The position numbers and the translations under genes are program-made. The notes beneath the pieces were generated by a model that was not told the DNA's origin, did no database searches, and saw only the letters and a program-made list of their open reading frames with translations. Below, piece after piece: positions 1-10,385 of a stretch of 64,000 nucleotides of DNA. The stretch covers positions 8,034,853 to 8,098,852 of the forward strand of contig SJPJ01000001.1 in the NCBI GenBank assembly GCA_007859835.1. Reading direction: 5' to 3'. Numbering within the stretch: the stretch's first letter is position 1; every line of letters starts with the position of its first letter. The stretch is from Novipirellula herctigrandis. GTDB taxonomy: Bacteria; Planctomycetota; Planctomycetia; Pirellulales; Pirellulaceae.

Positions 1-1206
1 GAATCCCTCGACCCTAAACCGGAACTCGATCGGATTGATGGACAACCGTTTCCCGCCTCGTTTACCGCTGGCCAACAGCTTGCACAACTTCAAAACACCG
101 AGTTGAAGGCTCGTAAGTCGTTTTGCAAGTTTAAGAAGTGGGGCGAGTCGGAAATCGAAATGTCCGAGTTGTTCCCTCACACGGGCAAATGGGCTGATGA
201 GATTTGCGTCATTCGGAGCATGACGACCGAACAAATCAACCACGACACCGCACATGCATTCATGAATACCGGTTCGATCATCAAAGGGCGTCCCTGCATG
301 GGGTCGTGGATGCTCTACGGACTCGGTGCGGAAACCTCTGATTTGCCGGGTTACGTGGTGATGACATCATCGGGGCCTGGGGCTCAACCGGTGTCGGCAC
401 GACAATGGAGCGCCGGCGTCTTGCCAAGTCGCTATCAAGGGATCGCATTCCAATCAAGCGGCGCTCCGGTGCATTACATCGGCAACCCCGACGGAGTTTG
501 CCAATCGACTCAGCGGCAAGTGATTGACGAAGTCCAACGGTTAAATGGTTTATTAACAGAGCGTCACTGGGATCCTGAAATCGATACTCGAATTGCACAA
601 TACGAGATGGCGTTCAAGATGCAAGCAGCTGTGCCAGAGCTCACGGACATGACAACGGAATCCCAAGCGACACTCGACGCTTACGGGGTCAAGAGTCCTG
701 GCGACGGAACCTATGCGTCAAATTGTTTGTTGGCTAGACGATTGCTCCAACGCGGCGTACGGTTTGTCCAGCTTTACCATCGTGGTTGGGATCATCACGG
801 AAACCTCATACCGAACTTCACCACTTCGGCAAAGGCGACGGACCAACCTACTGCGGCGCTATTGGCGGATCTTAAACGATCCGGAATGCTTGAAGACACA
901 CTCGTCTTGTGGGGGGGGGAATTCGGTAGGACTCCGATGGCACAAGGCAGCGGACGAGATCATCACATCAACGCCTTCAGTTTGTGGATGGCCGGAGGTG
1001 GAGTGAAAGGAGGTACGGTGTATGGCGCGACGGATGAACTTGGTTACAACGCTGTCGAGGACGTCGTCACCGTGCATGACTTGCACGCGACAATGTTACA
1101 TCTATTTGGCGTCGATCACGAGCGATTGTCGGCTCGTTTTCAGGGGCTGGATCTTCGGCTGACCGGTGTGGAACCGGCACGTGTCGTTCGGGAGATCATG
1201 GCATGA
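1..1206 (+). CDS. DUF1501 family protein, 5' end outside window
   Basis: The reading frame is open from base 1, so the true start and the usual twin-arginine signal lie upstream of the window; a TTG at 103 is internal and should not be used as the start. The 401 visible residues match the C-terminal part of planctomycete DUF1501 proteins, which have an alkaline-phosphatase/sulfatase-like fold. Visible family motifs include the segments IRSMTTEQINHD, GWDHHGN and GGEFGRTP. The substrate and reaction of the family are not established. The stop overlaps the start of the next gene by four bases (ATGA), so the two are almost certainly translationally coupled; DUF1501 and DUF1549/DUF1553 genes are routinely paired in planctomycetes. 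Here DUF1501 comes first, the reverse of the order in the pair at 56.8-62.5 kb. Confidence 0.9.
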   Translation, partial: ESLDPKPELDRIDGQPFPASFTAGQQLAQLQNTELKARKSFCKFKKWGESEIEMSELFPHTGKWADEICVIRSMTTEQINHDTAHAFMNTGSIIKGRPCMGSWMLYGLGAETSDLPGYVVMTSSGPGAQPVSARQWSAGVLPSRYQGIAFQSSGAPVHYIGNPDGVCQSTQRQVIDEVQRLNGLLTERHWDPEIDTRIAQYEMAFKMQAAVPELTDMTTESQATLDAYGVKSPGDGTYASNCLLARRLLQRGVRFVQLYHRGWDHHGNLIPNFTTSAKATDQPTAALLADLKRSGMLEDTLVLWGGEFGRTPMAQGSGRDHHINAFSLWMAGGGVKGGTVYGATDELGYNAVEDVVTVHDLHATMLHLFGVDHERLSARFQGLDLRLTGVEPARVVREIMA

Positions 1207-4200
1207 GAATGATTCACACCAATCGATCAATCTGTGTCACCCTTCTTGTCGCGATCACCGTGACGGCTAAGGCGGATGAATCCCCTGCGAAACCGCATGT
1301 TTTGCCCGCGCGAGTAACATTTAATGCACACATTCGGCCGATCATGTCCAATACCTGTTTTCAGTGTCACGGGCCTGACGACGCAGACAACGACAGTGGG
1401 TTTCGAATCGATTCGTTCGAAGCGGCTACCGGTTTGCTACCCTCGGACGATGACCTCGTTGGCATCAAGCCGAACGATCCCGATGCGTCGGAAGTTTATC
1501 GGCGAATCACGGTTACCGATGACGGTGAGTCGATGCCGCCGTCGGACTTCCGACATCAATTGACGGACTTTGACAAGGCGCTATTCCGACGCTGGATCGA
1601 GCAAGGGGCCGAGTATGAACAGCATTGGTCCTATTCGCCAATTGTTCGTCCAAAGGTGCCGACGGGGCAAGCGGATCGGCAATGGACTGCCAATCCGATC
1701 GATGCATTCATTCGATCACGGCTTAGACAGGAAGGTCTTGCGCCGAGTGATTCGGCCGACAAAGCAACTCTACTTCGGCGGTTGAGTTTGGATTTGATCG
1801 GGTTGCCACCGACCGAGGCTGAGTTGGCGGCGTTTCTAACGGACGAGTCCGAAAACGCTTTGGAGAAGCAAATTGACCGGCTATTGGCGTCAGAGCATTT
1901 TGGCGAACGAATGGCCAGTTTCTGGTTTGATCTTGTTCGGTTCGCCGATACGGTGGGATACCACGGGGACCAGAACCAACGGATATTTCCCTATCGTGAC
2001 TATGTGATCGCGGCCTTCAACGAGAACAAGCCGTTTGATGAATTCACTTGCGAGCAGATTGCTGGGGATTTGTTGCCCGAGCCGACTCCCGAACAATTAA
2101 CAGCCACCGGGTTTTTGCGATTGAATATGTTGACCCGCGAAGGGGGAGCCCAACCAGGTGAGTATTTGGCGAAATACAAGGCCGATCGCGTTCGGACAAT
2201 AGGAACAGCCTGGCTCGGGGCAACACTCGGTTGTTGCGAATGTCACAACCACAAGTACGATCCGTTCACCGCCAAGGACTTCTATTCTTTGGGGGCATTC
2301 TTTGACGACCTGAAACAATGGGGCGTTTACTCCAACTACAAATACACTCCGAATAATGATTTGAAAGGGTTCAATAACGACTATCCATTTCCTCCCGAAC
2401 AACGCGTCGATAGCCCATCGCTTCGCCAAGAAATCCTTTTTCTACAATCAGAACGCAACGCAGCCATCAGGCAGCAAATCGGTCCCCCCATCGACAACAA
2501 GGACAAAGTCGCTTCATGGGCCTCGTCGATCCGGGAATTCTTGAAAGTGTATCCCGATGGTTGGGCACCAATGAAGGTTGCCGAGCGTGTCGTGCACGAC
2601 GATAGGATCTCCATAAAGTTGACAACGCCAAAAGCGATGACGGTGAATTCGTTTCGTCTGGAAGCTTTACCTGACGAAACCAGCGGCTTCGTTGGTCGCG
2701 GTGACAATGGTGGTTTTCAAGTTAGCGTCACTGCGAGGTTAGAGGCCAAAGAGTCCAATTCCGAGCAAGCGACGGAGCTCCAAATTGCGTGGGGTGAAGC
2801 CGATCGACGCAAACCGAAATCGTACAGCAGTGGAAAAGAACCGTTAGTATTGGATGAAGTTTGGGACTCAGGACCATCGCGTTTTCAATTGCCTGCTGAT
2901 GAAAACAAGCTGCCACACACGGCTGTCTATCACTTTGCAGTGCCATTTGAATTGCATGAAGAATGCCAATTGGTGGTTCAGTTAAAAAGTAGTGACATCG
3001 GTCGCGTTCGGATTTCAGCAACGCCACTTGGACACGCAATCGCTGGATGGGATGCGGCATCCGAGTCGCTGCGAAAGGCGATCGTGGCAGACAACGAAGC
3101 CGAAACGCTACTTGCCGAGTTCCATCTTTCGACAGTTCCATTTGCTGACCAATGCAAGCCAGCCAAGTACTACCGCGACCAGCTACTCAAAGCGCGTAGT
3201 GGCATGGCATTCACCTTGATCGCTCAATCCGTTGCGCCGAATGAATTGCCCGTAAGTCGCGTTCTACGTCGAGGCAATTGGCAAGATGAATCTGGGGAAT
3301 TGGCAGCACCGGCGGTTCCCCATTTTTTGCCTCAGCCGACGATCCAGACAGAACGGCGTTTGACGCGATTGGATTTAGCCAATTGGTTGACTTCCCCTGA
3401 GAACCCGTTGACGCCAAGACACTTTGTGAACCATACGTGGAAGCAATTTTTCGGCACAGGGCTTTCCTCAAAACTGGACGACTTGGGTAGCCAGGGGGAA
3501 TGGCCAAGTCACCCAGAACTGCTCGATTGGTTGGCAGCGGAGTTTGTCGATAGCCGTTGGGATGTAAAGCACTTGGTTCGACAAATCGTGTCCAGTCGCA
3601 CCTATCAGCAAACGGCGGCCGTTCGAACGGACTTGTCCGAAGTCGATCCGTACAACCGTTTGCTTGCCGAACAATCCGCTAGACGCCTGGAAGCGGAGGC
3701 GATTCGCGACAATGCACTGGCGATCGCGGGGCTATTGAATTTGAATTACATCGGCGGGCCGAGTGTGTTTCCCTATCAGCCGGATGGCCATTATCGAAAC
3801 TTGCAGTTCCCAAATCGGAAGTATTCTGAAAGCCAAGATGCCCGCCAATATCGCCGCAGTGTTTACATGCATTGGCAACGAACCTTTTTACACCCGATGC
3901 TGGTCAATTTTGATGCCCCTGCTCGCGATGAGTGTACGGCCGACCGACCTTTGTCCAATAGCCCTCAACAAGCGTTGACGCTCTTGAATGATCCGACGTT
4001 CGCTGAAGCGTCTCGCGTCATGGCGGAGGGTTTAATTGACGAAATGCCTAAAGGTACGTTCGAAGATCGCGTGAAGGTCGCGTTCAAACGGGCAGTTGCG
4101 CGGACGCCAAGCGGTCTAGAAATTGACTCGCTTCGGGATTTGTTTGATTCACAGTTGGCCTATTACCGCGATCACCCGGACGCCGCAAAAGCGTTCATGA

Positions 4201-4313
4201 ACGTCGGTAATTCAGAGAATTTGATCCCAGCGGAGAACGCCGCGACGGTTGCCGCGATGGGGCAGGTTTGCCGTGTGATATTGAATTTGCACGAAACCAT
4301 CACTCGGTATTGA
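1203..4313 (+). CDS. c-type cytochrome PSCyt1 / DUF1549 / DUF1553 protein
   Basis: A 1036-residue exported protein. A signal peptide (about residues 1-24) is followed by a planctomycete-type cytochrome c domain with the heme motif CFQCH at residues 52-56, then a DUF1549 domain (about residues 160-370, with the family segments RRLSLDLIGLPPT and ASFWFDLVRFADT), a middle beta-rich part, and a C-terminal DUF1553 domain (from about 720, including LTPRHFVNHTWKQFFGTGL and SRTYQQTA). The family is abundant in planctomycetes; a periplasmic redox or polymer-degrading role has been suggested but is unproven. Its start lies inside the stop of the DUF1501 gene, indicating a coupled pair. No oddity was seen in length or motifs. 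Confidence 0.9.
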   Translation: MRMIHTNRSICVTLLVAITVTAKADESPAKPHVLPARVTFNAHIRPIMSNTCFQCHGPDDADNDSGFRIDSFEAATGLLPSDDDLVGIKPNDPDASEVYRRITVTDDGESMPPSDFRHQLTDFDKALFRRWIEQGAEYEQHWSYSPIVRPKVPTGQADRQWTANPIDAFIRSRLRQEGLAPSDSADKATLLRRLSLDLIGLPPTEAELAAFLTDESENALEKQIDRLLASEHFGERMASFWFDLVRFADTVGYHGDQNQRIFPYRDYVIAAFNENKPFDEFTCEQIAGDLLPEPTPEQLTATGFLRLNMLTREGGAQPGEYLAKYKADRVRTIGTAWLGATLGCCECHNHKYDPFTAKDFYSLGAFFDDLKQWGVYSNYKYTPNNDLKGFNNDYPFPPEQRVDSPSLRQEILFLQSERNAAIRQQIGPPIDNKDKVASWASSIREFLKVYPDGWAPMKVAERVVHDDRISIKLTTPKAMTVNSFRLEALPDETSGFVGRGDNGGFQVSVTARLEAKESNSEQATELQIAWGEADRRKPKSYSSGKEPLVLDEVWDSGPSRFQLPADENKLPHTAVYHFAVPFELHEECQLVVQLKSSDIGRVRISATPLGHAIAGWDAASESLRKAIVADNEAETLLAEFHLSTVPFADQCKPAKYYRDQLLKARSGMAFTLIAQSVAPNELPVSRVLRRGNWQDESGELAAPAVPHFLPQPTIQTERRLTRLDLANWLTSPENPLTPRHFVNHTWKQFFGTGLSSKLDDLGSQGEWPSHPELLDWLAAEFVDSRWDVKHLVRQIVSSRTYQQTAAVRTDLSEVDPYNRLLAEQSARRLEAEAIRDNALAIAGLLNLNYIGGPSVFPYQPDGHYRNLQFPNRKYSESQDARQYRRSVYMHWQRTFLHPMLVNFDAPARDECTADRPLSNSPQQALTLLNDPTFAEASRVMAEGLIDEMPKGTFEDRVKVAFKRAVARTPSGLEIDSLRDLFDSQLAYYRDHPDAAKAFMNVGNSENLIPAENAATVAAMGQVCRVILNLHETITRY

Positions 4314-4451
4314 ACTACGGCGAAACACGCAATTCCATGGATTGTAGGTAGCGTAAAACGGCTTTGTCCGGTTTAATTCAAGCTAATTCGTGCAATTCCG
4401 CCTTTCTCGGCGTGGTTTTGCCCCGCTTCCACACGCGCTTTTTGGCATCCA

Positions 4452-5873
4452 ATGCAGCTTCCTGTCGTATCCGATACTTCGTCCGCCAAGCCCGCCCGAC
4501 CACAGGGTACAGACCCCAACGCGCGTGGTCGTTACGCCGTGATAAGCTTGGGATGCCCAAAAAACTTGGTGGACACCGAACAGATGCTCGGCCGGCTAGA
4601 CGAGGACGGCTACAACATGGTTGGGTCAGTGGATGATGCCGATTTTGTCGTCGTCAATACGTGCGGCTTCATCGATTCGGCACGCGAGGAATCCCTCGGG
4701 GCGATCGACGAGATGTTGGCACTGAAACGCGAAGGAAAAATTCGCAACGTCATTGTGACCGGATGCTTGGCTGAGCGTCAGCAAGGAAAGCTACTCGAAG
4801 CACGGCCCGAAATTGATGCGATGATCGGTGTTTTTGGTCGCAATGAAATCGTGTCGGTTATTGATCGTCTACAATCGGGGGTAGAAGAACAGCAGAAAGT
4901 TTTTCGTCCTGCGCCGATCAAACCGCTTAGCGACGCGGTTCGTAGTGCCGTCACACCTCGCCATTTCGCCTATCTGAAAATCAGTGAAGGCTGCGATCGA
5001 TTGTGTACGTTTTGTGCAATTCCAAAAATGCGCGGCAAACACTTCAGTAAGCCGATGGAACAAGTGATCGATGAAGCGAAACGGCTTGGTGACAGTGGCG
5101 TCCGCGAGATTGTCGTCGTCGCACAGGACACGACGTACTATGGAAAAGACCTATACGGACAACCGCGACTGAACGACTTATTGATCGAACTTGACAAGAT
5201 TGATTCGGTTGATTGGATCCGCTTGATGTACTTCTATCCGATGTATATCGACGATGCATTGATCGACACGCTCGCCGGTGCGCAGCGGATTTTGCCGTAC
5301 ATCGACATGCCGTTGCAACACGCCAGCGATTCGATGCTGAAACGGATGTCAAGGAAGACGACGCGAGCGATTCAAGAAGACATTATGGGGAAATTCCGTT
5401 CGCGGATTAAGAACGTGGTTATGAGAACGACGATGATCGCGGGTTTCCCAGGCGAATCAGACGATGATTTTGCCGAGCTAATGGATTTTGCTGAAAAACA
5501 ACGTTTCGAACATTTAGGCGTGTTTACCTACTCCGTCGAAGAAGATACACCGGCCGCAAAATTGCCCAACCGTGTGCCCCATGAAATTGCCGAACGCCGC
5601 CAAGGTGAGTTGATGGCGATGCAACAAAAGATTGCGTTCGAGTGGAATGAGAGCCGGGTTGGAACGGTCGAAGATGTCATCATCGACTCGCCATTGCCGG
5701 ATGAACCTGGGGTTTGGATCGGCAGAACTCGCGCCGAAGCACCCGACATTGACGGGATCGTTTATGTCACCGCTTCGGATGAAAACGAAGCAATTAACGT
5801 GGGCGATCTAATTCGCTGCGAGATTGTTGCAGCGGACGGATATGACTTGGTCGCGGCATCGTTAGGCAGCTAA
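4452..5873 (+). CDS. rimO: Ribosomal protein S12 methylthiotransferase RimO
   Basis: A radical-SAM enzyme that adds a methylthio group to a conserved aspartate of ribosomal protein S12, in the cytoplasm. The 473-residue protein has the N-terminal UPF0004 domain with three cluster cysteines (about C35 in ISLGCPKN, C71 and C105), the radical-SAM motif CDRLCTFC (C181, C185, C188) and a C-terminal TRAM domain (about 400-473). The [13 protein letters not shown] and [10 protein letters not shown] segments favour RimO over the tRNA enzyme MiaB. The N-terminus is about 25 residues longer than usual; no clear Shine-Dalgarno site precedes the ATG at 4452, so the start is less certain than the function. 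The stop is only five bases from the end of the convergent gene at 5879. Confidence 0.95.
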   Translation: MQLPVVSDTSSAKPARPQGTDPNARGRYAVISLGCPKNLVDTEQMLGRLDEDGYNMVGSVDDADFVVVNTCGFIDSAREESLGAIDEMLALKREGKIRNVIVTGCLAERQQGKLLEARPEIDAMIGVFGRNEIVSVIDRLQSGVEEQQKVFRPAPIKPLSDAVRSAVTPRHFAYLKISEGCDRLCTFCAIPKMRGKHFSKPMEQVIDEAKRLGDSGVREIVVVAQDTTYYGKDLYGQPRLNDLLIELDKIDSVDWIRLMYFYPMYIDDALIDTLAGAQRILPYIDMPLQHASDSMLKRMSRKTTRAIQEDIMGKFRSRIKNVVMRTTMIAGFPGESDDDFAELMDFAEKQRFEHLGVFTYSVEEDTPAAKLPNRVPHEIAERRQGELMAMQQKIAFEWNESRVGTVEDVIIDSPLPDEPGVWIGRTRAEAPDIDGIVYVTASDENEAINVGDLIRCEIVAADGYDLVAASLGS

Positions 5874-5878
5874 CGTTA

Positions 5879-8368
5879 TCACTCCATCGGCATTCGAATA
5901 TCGCCTTTTCGCAATCGCACTTCCCATTTTTTGATCGCTTGCGAACGCCGAGCAGAACTATCTTGCTCCGGTCGGTAGCCCAAGGTGGCTCCGCCGGTGA
6001 TCTTCCGTAAATTCTCTAACGCTAGTGATCGCACCGCCATCGATGGAGAGTCAAGCAAGCTCACTAGTTCTGCATCGCCACCTTCGGCTAGTTGTTTCGG
6101 CGAATAGCCAACCAGTAGTTTATAGAGTGCCTGGGCGTTAGCCGAATCCATTCGCACGATCGCCGTCTTGATCACATTGCTGGTCTCTGCATCGCGGTCG
6201 ATCGCAGCTACAAGCGACGCGTAGTGGTCAACCCAATACAGTCGTTGTTCAGGATTGTTCAAGACGCCGTCACCACCAAAATAAACGTCGGGACGACGAA
6301 TCGACAAGAGTGTTCTTGCCGCCAATGCGCCGACTTCGGCCCTCCGAAACATGGTCGCTTCACGTAGGGATTTTTCAGCGGATTGGCCATCGACCATCAA
6401 ACTCAGCAGTGCTTCGCGCGCCGCCGCTTCAAGCGACCGGTCGTTCGGATTTGGAGGACTAATCCAATTTGGAATTGAATCACCGGCGGATTTTTGGTCC
6501 GCTTCGCTCCCTCGTTTGACCCAACGATCGCCTGTCGATAATGGAATGGTCTCCGATTCGATTGACAAAGTTGATTCGCCCTGTGGTACCAAGACGCCGA
6601 CGGAGATCACGTGATTTTCAGGCAAAACAGGGTCAAAACCGGATTGTCGATAAGGTGCGGTGGTCAAAGCTACCAATGTTTCGATATTGGGAAACGAGAG
6701 GTTCATTTGTGTAGCTCCAACGACGACATTTAAATCCGCACCCGCTTTGGTTCCTTCCAATAAGGCACGTCCGTGTTCGACGTGTAGCACGAGTTCTTCC
6801 GTTCCGCCTCCCGACCAATGGATACGTGCCGGTCCGATCAGGGTCACTGCCACATCCGAACTTGTGTCGAGCCGAACACGGTAGGTTGGGGCACAAACCA
6901 ACGTTTGACCCGCTGTAACAACGTCGTTGCGGTTCACTTCGAATGCTCCGCCATCGACGCCGAGACCAATTAGAAGTCCCGAATCCGTTGTGACTTTGGC
7001 AACGCCCTCAATTTCCGATTCATCCGCCGTTCCTAGCTCAGAATCCGCGTCCATTACTCCTGCGGGCATCGGTGGGGCATTCATATCGCTATCCGGTTCG
7101 CCGGCTGTTGGCGAGATGGAGCCGCTGACCCCAGGTATGAGCTCCATTCCTTCTCCACCAACTTCATCCACAGCCGGTGGTGCCTCGGAATCGCTTGGCA
7201 ACTGAGGCACCGATGGATCGACGGGCGGCGGCGCATCAGCGTCGGTTTCAGGTTCCACATCCGGAGTTGGCATTTCATCATACTGCGTGATACTTTCCAA
7301 CTCAGAAGGATTTGGCTCAGTCCGTTCCGGCTCGGGAGCTGGTAGAGGTAAATCCTCATAGCTCTCTTCCGTTTCAGTGACATTGTCTGGTTCCATGCTT
7401 CGAGCCGCCTCGTCAACGGGAATCATCTCCGGAGCCAACTCGGGCGGGACTTCGATCTCCTCAGTCGGTTCAACCACAGCGTCACTGGCACTTGCTTCGC
7501 TGCGGTCCGCATCCGAGGCGAGCGATTGTAACGGCTCGTCTCCTTGGCCGACGAGTTTACCGCGATTGAGCAGCGGCTCAAAGATTTGAACCAAAGCAAA
7601 CAATAATGCAGCGGCCAGGGCAAACGATACCAGCCACGGAGCCATACGATTGGTGCGTATCGTGCCACCGTAGAGTTGGGCGGCTTCCAACGCCGAGCGA
7701 GGTCGATTTCCCGCCATGGTGCCATCACGCGGGCTAGTCGATTGGTCTTGAGCATCGGATTGTCGAATGCGCGTCGGAGCGTCCGAGACGCCTGAGTCAG
7801 CTGGCCCAACCGGTTGCACTAACGACTCTTCGTTTTCCATCATACTTGAAGACGGTGCCACGGTCTCGGCGACGTCGATTCCTTCCAAATCGTGAAGGCC
7901 GTCGGAGGTCGGATCCGCGTCCGGCATTGATACCGAAGCAAAGCTTCCCGCCGATGCGATGTCGGCAATCTCACGATCGGGAAGTTCGTAAATGCGATGG
8001 CGAAGGGCAGGACTCACATCTGCCGTTTTCCCCAAGACCATTGTCAAAATCTGATGACATGCCGCCGCCTCCGCCAATTGTGTGTCCGATTCCAAGCAAG
8101 CCCTCTCGATCTCCGCAACTTGCTCCGTCGGCAAAGTGCTGTCGAGATATTCGCTAATCATGTTCGCTTCTTCGACCGGCCCAACCGCATCCGGCGCCGG
8201 TGCTGCCAAGTGACCGCTAGTGATCGTATCGCGAATCCGTTGGACCAATTGCCCCGCAAAACCGCTCTCGGCCACCTTCGCCCGTAAGCTTTCTGCATCA
8301 GCGGGCTCGAGCGTGTTGTCGAGGTAAGCAAGTAACGTGCGAAGGGTTAAACGCATGGGATCAGCCAA
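5879..8368 (-). CDS. Membrane protein with two anti-sigma-like modules and a FecR-like domain
   Basis: An 829-residue planctomycete-type protein with no firm function. Residues about 6-55 (LRTLLAYLDNTLEP) and 66-130 (MISEYLDSTLPTEQVAEIER) resemble each other and the N-terminal helices of anti-sigma-like proteins. One transmembrane helix lies at about 244-263, followed by a long acidic Pro/Glu-rich linker (about 280-430), a FecR-like beta domain (about 455-600) and a helical HEAT-like C-terminus. This predicts a cytoplasmic N-terminus and an extracytoplasmic sensor-like C-terminus. The start used is TTG at 8368, because related proteins as I recall them begin with an xADPxR segment; the ATG at 8356, four codons in, is the alternative. 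No ribosome binding site supports either. A sigma or regulator partner is not adjacent. Confidence 0.7.
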   Translation of the reverse strand: MADPMRLTLRTLLAYLDNTLEPADAESLRAKVAESGFAGQLVQRIRDTITSGHLAAPAPDAVGPVEEANMISEYLDSTLPTEQVAEIERACLESDTQLAEAAACHQILTMVLGKTADVSPALRHRIYELPDREIADIASAGSFASVSMPDADPTSDGLHDLEGIDVAETVAPSSSMMENEESLVQPVGPADSGVSDAPTRIRQSDAQDQSTSPRDGTMAGNRPRSALEAAQLYGGTIRTNRMAPWLVSFALAAALLFALVQIFEPLLNRGKLVGQGDEPLQSLASDADRSEASASDAVVEPTEEIEVPPELAPEMIPVDEAARSMEPDNVTETEESYEDLPLPAPEPERTEPNPSELESITQYDEMPTPDVEPETDADAPPPVDPSVPQLPSDSEAPPAVDEVGGEGMELIPGVSGSISPTAGEPDSDMNAPPMPAGVMDADSELGTADESEIEGVAKVTTDSGLLIGLGVDGGAFEVNRNDVVTAGQTLVCAPTYRVRLDTSSDVAVTLIGPARIHWSGGGTEELVLHVEHGRALLEGTKAGADLNVVVGATQMNLSFPNIETLVALTTAPYRQSGFDPVLPENHVISVGVLVPQGESTLSIESETIPLSTGDRWVKRGSEADQKSAGDSIPNWISPPNPNDRSLEAAAREALLSLMVDGQSAEKSLREATMFRRAEVGALAARTLLSIRRPDVYFGGDGVLNNPEQRLYWVDHYASLVAAIDRDAETSNVIKTAIVRMDSANAQALYKLLVGYSPKQLAEGGDAELVSLLDSPSMAVRSLALENLRKITGGATLGYRPEQDSSARRSQAIKKWEVRLRKGDIRMPME

Positions 8369-8905
8369 ATGGGAAAGGAAAAATAGGTCAAAGAGCTCTA
8401 CACCGATATGCCCTGTTTAATTAGTGACCCGTCGCTCCATTGGCCGTGCAAGAGAAGCCCAAAAAATCGAAAAAAGAGGAATGCCACCCCCCGGACGCTG
8501 TGGAAACGTGGTGTTTTGTCCTCTTCAGCGGCTCGTCATGTGTGTTAAAAACTCACTGGTTGAGTCATTCTCGGTGTTCGAGAAATGCGTTTTGTTGGCC
8601 CTAAGAAGTATTCATGAATCGACGCCATTGCTATTCGATCTTCGCATCGTAGAACGGCACCCGAATCGTCCTTGGCGATCTGCATCCTTTGATCGTCGCA
8701 TCGGATTTCGAGGCTGCGGATAACACGATAGGGGCTTTTGGGTATACAATCCGTTCTTTAAAAACAGCCGTCCAATCGAAATGATGCCCCTGAGTGTTTT
8801 GTAATAGACCCACGTGGAACCATGCGGATTTATGTGACGAACTGGTTGCTTAGAAAACCACTTTGTCGTTGATCGAGACAAACCCATTTTGGAGTGCAAT
8901 CCACC
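8369..8905. other. Intergenic region, divergent genes
   Basis: About 540 bases between the divergent membrane-protein gene (minus) and the SMP-30-type gene (plus). It must hold promoters for both. A 99-codon open frame at 8424-8723 has no ribosome binding site or recognisable domain and is not called. A TATACAAT stretch at about 8743-8750 could be a -10 element for the plus-strand gene, but I see no convincing -35 box. No RNA gene or repeat seen. Confidence 0.5.
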
Positions 8906-9790
8906 ATGAAAAGAAAGTCAGCCGAACTCCTTTACGATGGCAAAGCCGAACTGGCCGAAGGTCCTCTGTGGCACAACGGAAGCCTATGGTGGGTGAACAT
9001 CGAAACGGGTGAGCTAAATCGATTTGACGTAAACAGTGGTCGATGCGAGAGTCGAGGCACCGGTGATTTGCTGGGAGCGGCAGTCCCGACGGATGACGGT
9101 CGATGGTTACTCGCACGCCGGGATCAGTTGCAATTATTGGACTGGGAAACCGGCAAGGTGGACGTCCTAAATCACTTGGACTTTGGATCACCGAATGTTC
9201 GCTTTAATGATGGCAAATGTGACGCTGCGGGTCGCTTTTGGATCGGCTCGATGAGCCTAAATGGTGACACGGATTCGGGCGCGTTCTATTGTCTCAACAA
9301 CGATGGGAAAGTCGTCACGTGGTTAACCCACATTACGATCTCCAATGGATTGGGGTGGACGAGTGATTGTTCGCGGATGTTCTACGTTGATACTCCGACC
9401 CAGAGAATCGACGTGCTTGATTTTGACCTCAAGCATGGAAAAATCGAAAATCGACGTCCGCTTGTAGAGATTCCTCGACACATCGGTTTCCCCGATGGAT
9501 TGACGGTCGACGCGGATGACAATGTGTGGGTCGCGCTTTGGGGCGGCAGTGCGGTGCATTGTTACGACGGTAACACAGGCAAACAAATCGACTGCATCGC
9601 TGTTCCTGCACCTCAAGTCACCGCGTGCTGTTTCGGCGGCGATGACTTGAATGAACTTTTCATCACGACGGCAAAAACCGGTTTGGACAACACGGCCAAA
9701 ACAGCCAGTCCACTTTCCGGAGGTGTCTTTCGATGCCCAATGTCCGTTAAAGGGACTGCATCCCATCCGTTTCGTTATCAGCGGTCTTGA
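8906..9790 (+). CDS. SMP-30/gluconolactonase family protein
   Basis: A 294-residue protein of the SMP-30/gluconolactonase/LRE-like family: six-bladed beta-propeller, metal-dependent sugar lactonases that open aldonolactones in oxidative sugar pathways. The metal-site segments can be seen in order: the N-terminal Glu in AEGPLW, the Asn in FNDGKCDAAGRFWIGSM, the Asn in ISNGLGW and the Asp in FPDGLTVDADDNVWVA. There is no signal peptide, so it should be cytoplasmic. The ATG at 8906 was chosen over the GTG at 8894 because GGAG at 8891-8894 serves as a ribosome binding site only for the ATG. It stands alone with no adjacent sugar dehydrogenase, so the lactone substrate cannot be deduced. Confidence 0.85.
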   Translation: MKRKSAELLYDGKAELAEGPLWHNGSLWWVNIETGELNRFDVNSGRCESRGTGDLLGAAVPTDDGRWLLARRDQLQLLDWETGKVDVLNHLDFGSPNVRFNDGKCDAAGRFWIGSMSLNGDTDSGAFYCLNNDGKVVTWLTHITISNGLGWTSDCSRMFYVDTPTQRIDVLDFDLKHGKIENRRPLVEIPRHIGFPDGLTVDADDNVWVALWGGSAVHCYDGNTGKQIDCIAVPAPQVTACCFGGDDLNELFITTAKTGLDNTAKTASPLSGGVFRCPMSVKGTASHPFRYQRS

Positions 9791-9848
9791 GTCTCTTTTA
9801 TCGTTGTCAGATCATCGATGGGACCTAGCGCTGATAGAAGTAGCGAAC

Positions 9849-10385
9849 TTAACCATTCGAATCCTTCTTCTTGCCGCCTTTTTTGCCCTCTTTCTTGGCG
9901 TTTGTCTGCTTGCCACTTTTGGTTAATCGGGCGGGCAACAGCTCTTTCTGTTCAGGCGTTAACAATGCAATGATTTCTTTTTGAAACTTCATTCGGATTT
10001 CGCTGATTTTGCCAAACACAGCCACTTGAGCTTCACTCAAACCAGCGGCTTCGTTGACGGCGGTCATCAGTTCCTTTCCTTTCTTGCCCGAATCTCGGAG
10101 CTCCTTCTGCGCGGCTGTTCGCTTCTTCATCAATTCATTGGTAATACCCCCGTCGGCACGGAGTGTCTTGACTTGGTCCGTCAATTTCTTGGCCATCTCT
10201 TTGACCTTGGCAGTTTGCGTTTCCGTCAATTTAGCCGCTTCGAATTGCTTAAGCATTTGGACAGCCATGTTACGTTGTTGCCCGCCTTCTTTGCTCTTCT
10301 TTTTCTTTCCCGCAGCTTCGTCAGCCGAGGCGGGGACTACCAATAAAGCAACTAACGCAGCAGTACCAATCAGTTTCATCATCAT
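9849..10385 (-). CDS. Small Lys-rich exported protein
   Basis: A 178-residue protein with a clear signal peptide (three consecutive Met, then KLIGTAALVALLVVPASA) and a very basic, helical mature part. The body is Lys/Gln/Glu-rich; a segment near the C-terminus (ALLTPEQKELLPARL) recalls the LTxxQ motif of Spy/CpxP-type periplasmic proteins, and the tail is a Lys/Gly cluster (GKKGGKKK). Family membership is tentative. The open frame extends upstream to 10577 but the signal peptide shows the start is one of the ATGs at 10385, 10382 or 10379. An AAGAGA stretch just upstream could be the ribosome binding site. It ends 58 bases from the convergent SMP-30 gene. Confidence 0.75.
   Translation of the reverse strand: MMMKLIGTAALVALLVVPASADEAAGKKKKSKEGGQQRNMAVQMLKQFEAAKLTETQTAKVKEMAKKLTDQVKTLRADGGITNELMKKRTAAQKELRDSGKKGKELMTAVNEAAGLSEAQVAVFGKISEIRMKFQKEIIALLTPEQKELLPARLTKSGKQTNAKKEGKKGGKKKDSNG

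Noticed and set aside
8424-8723. 99-codon frame in the divergent region
   Set aside because: No ribosome binding site, no family, atypical composition.
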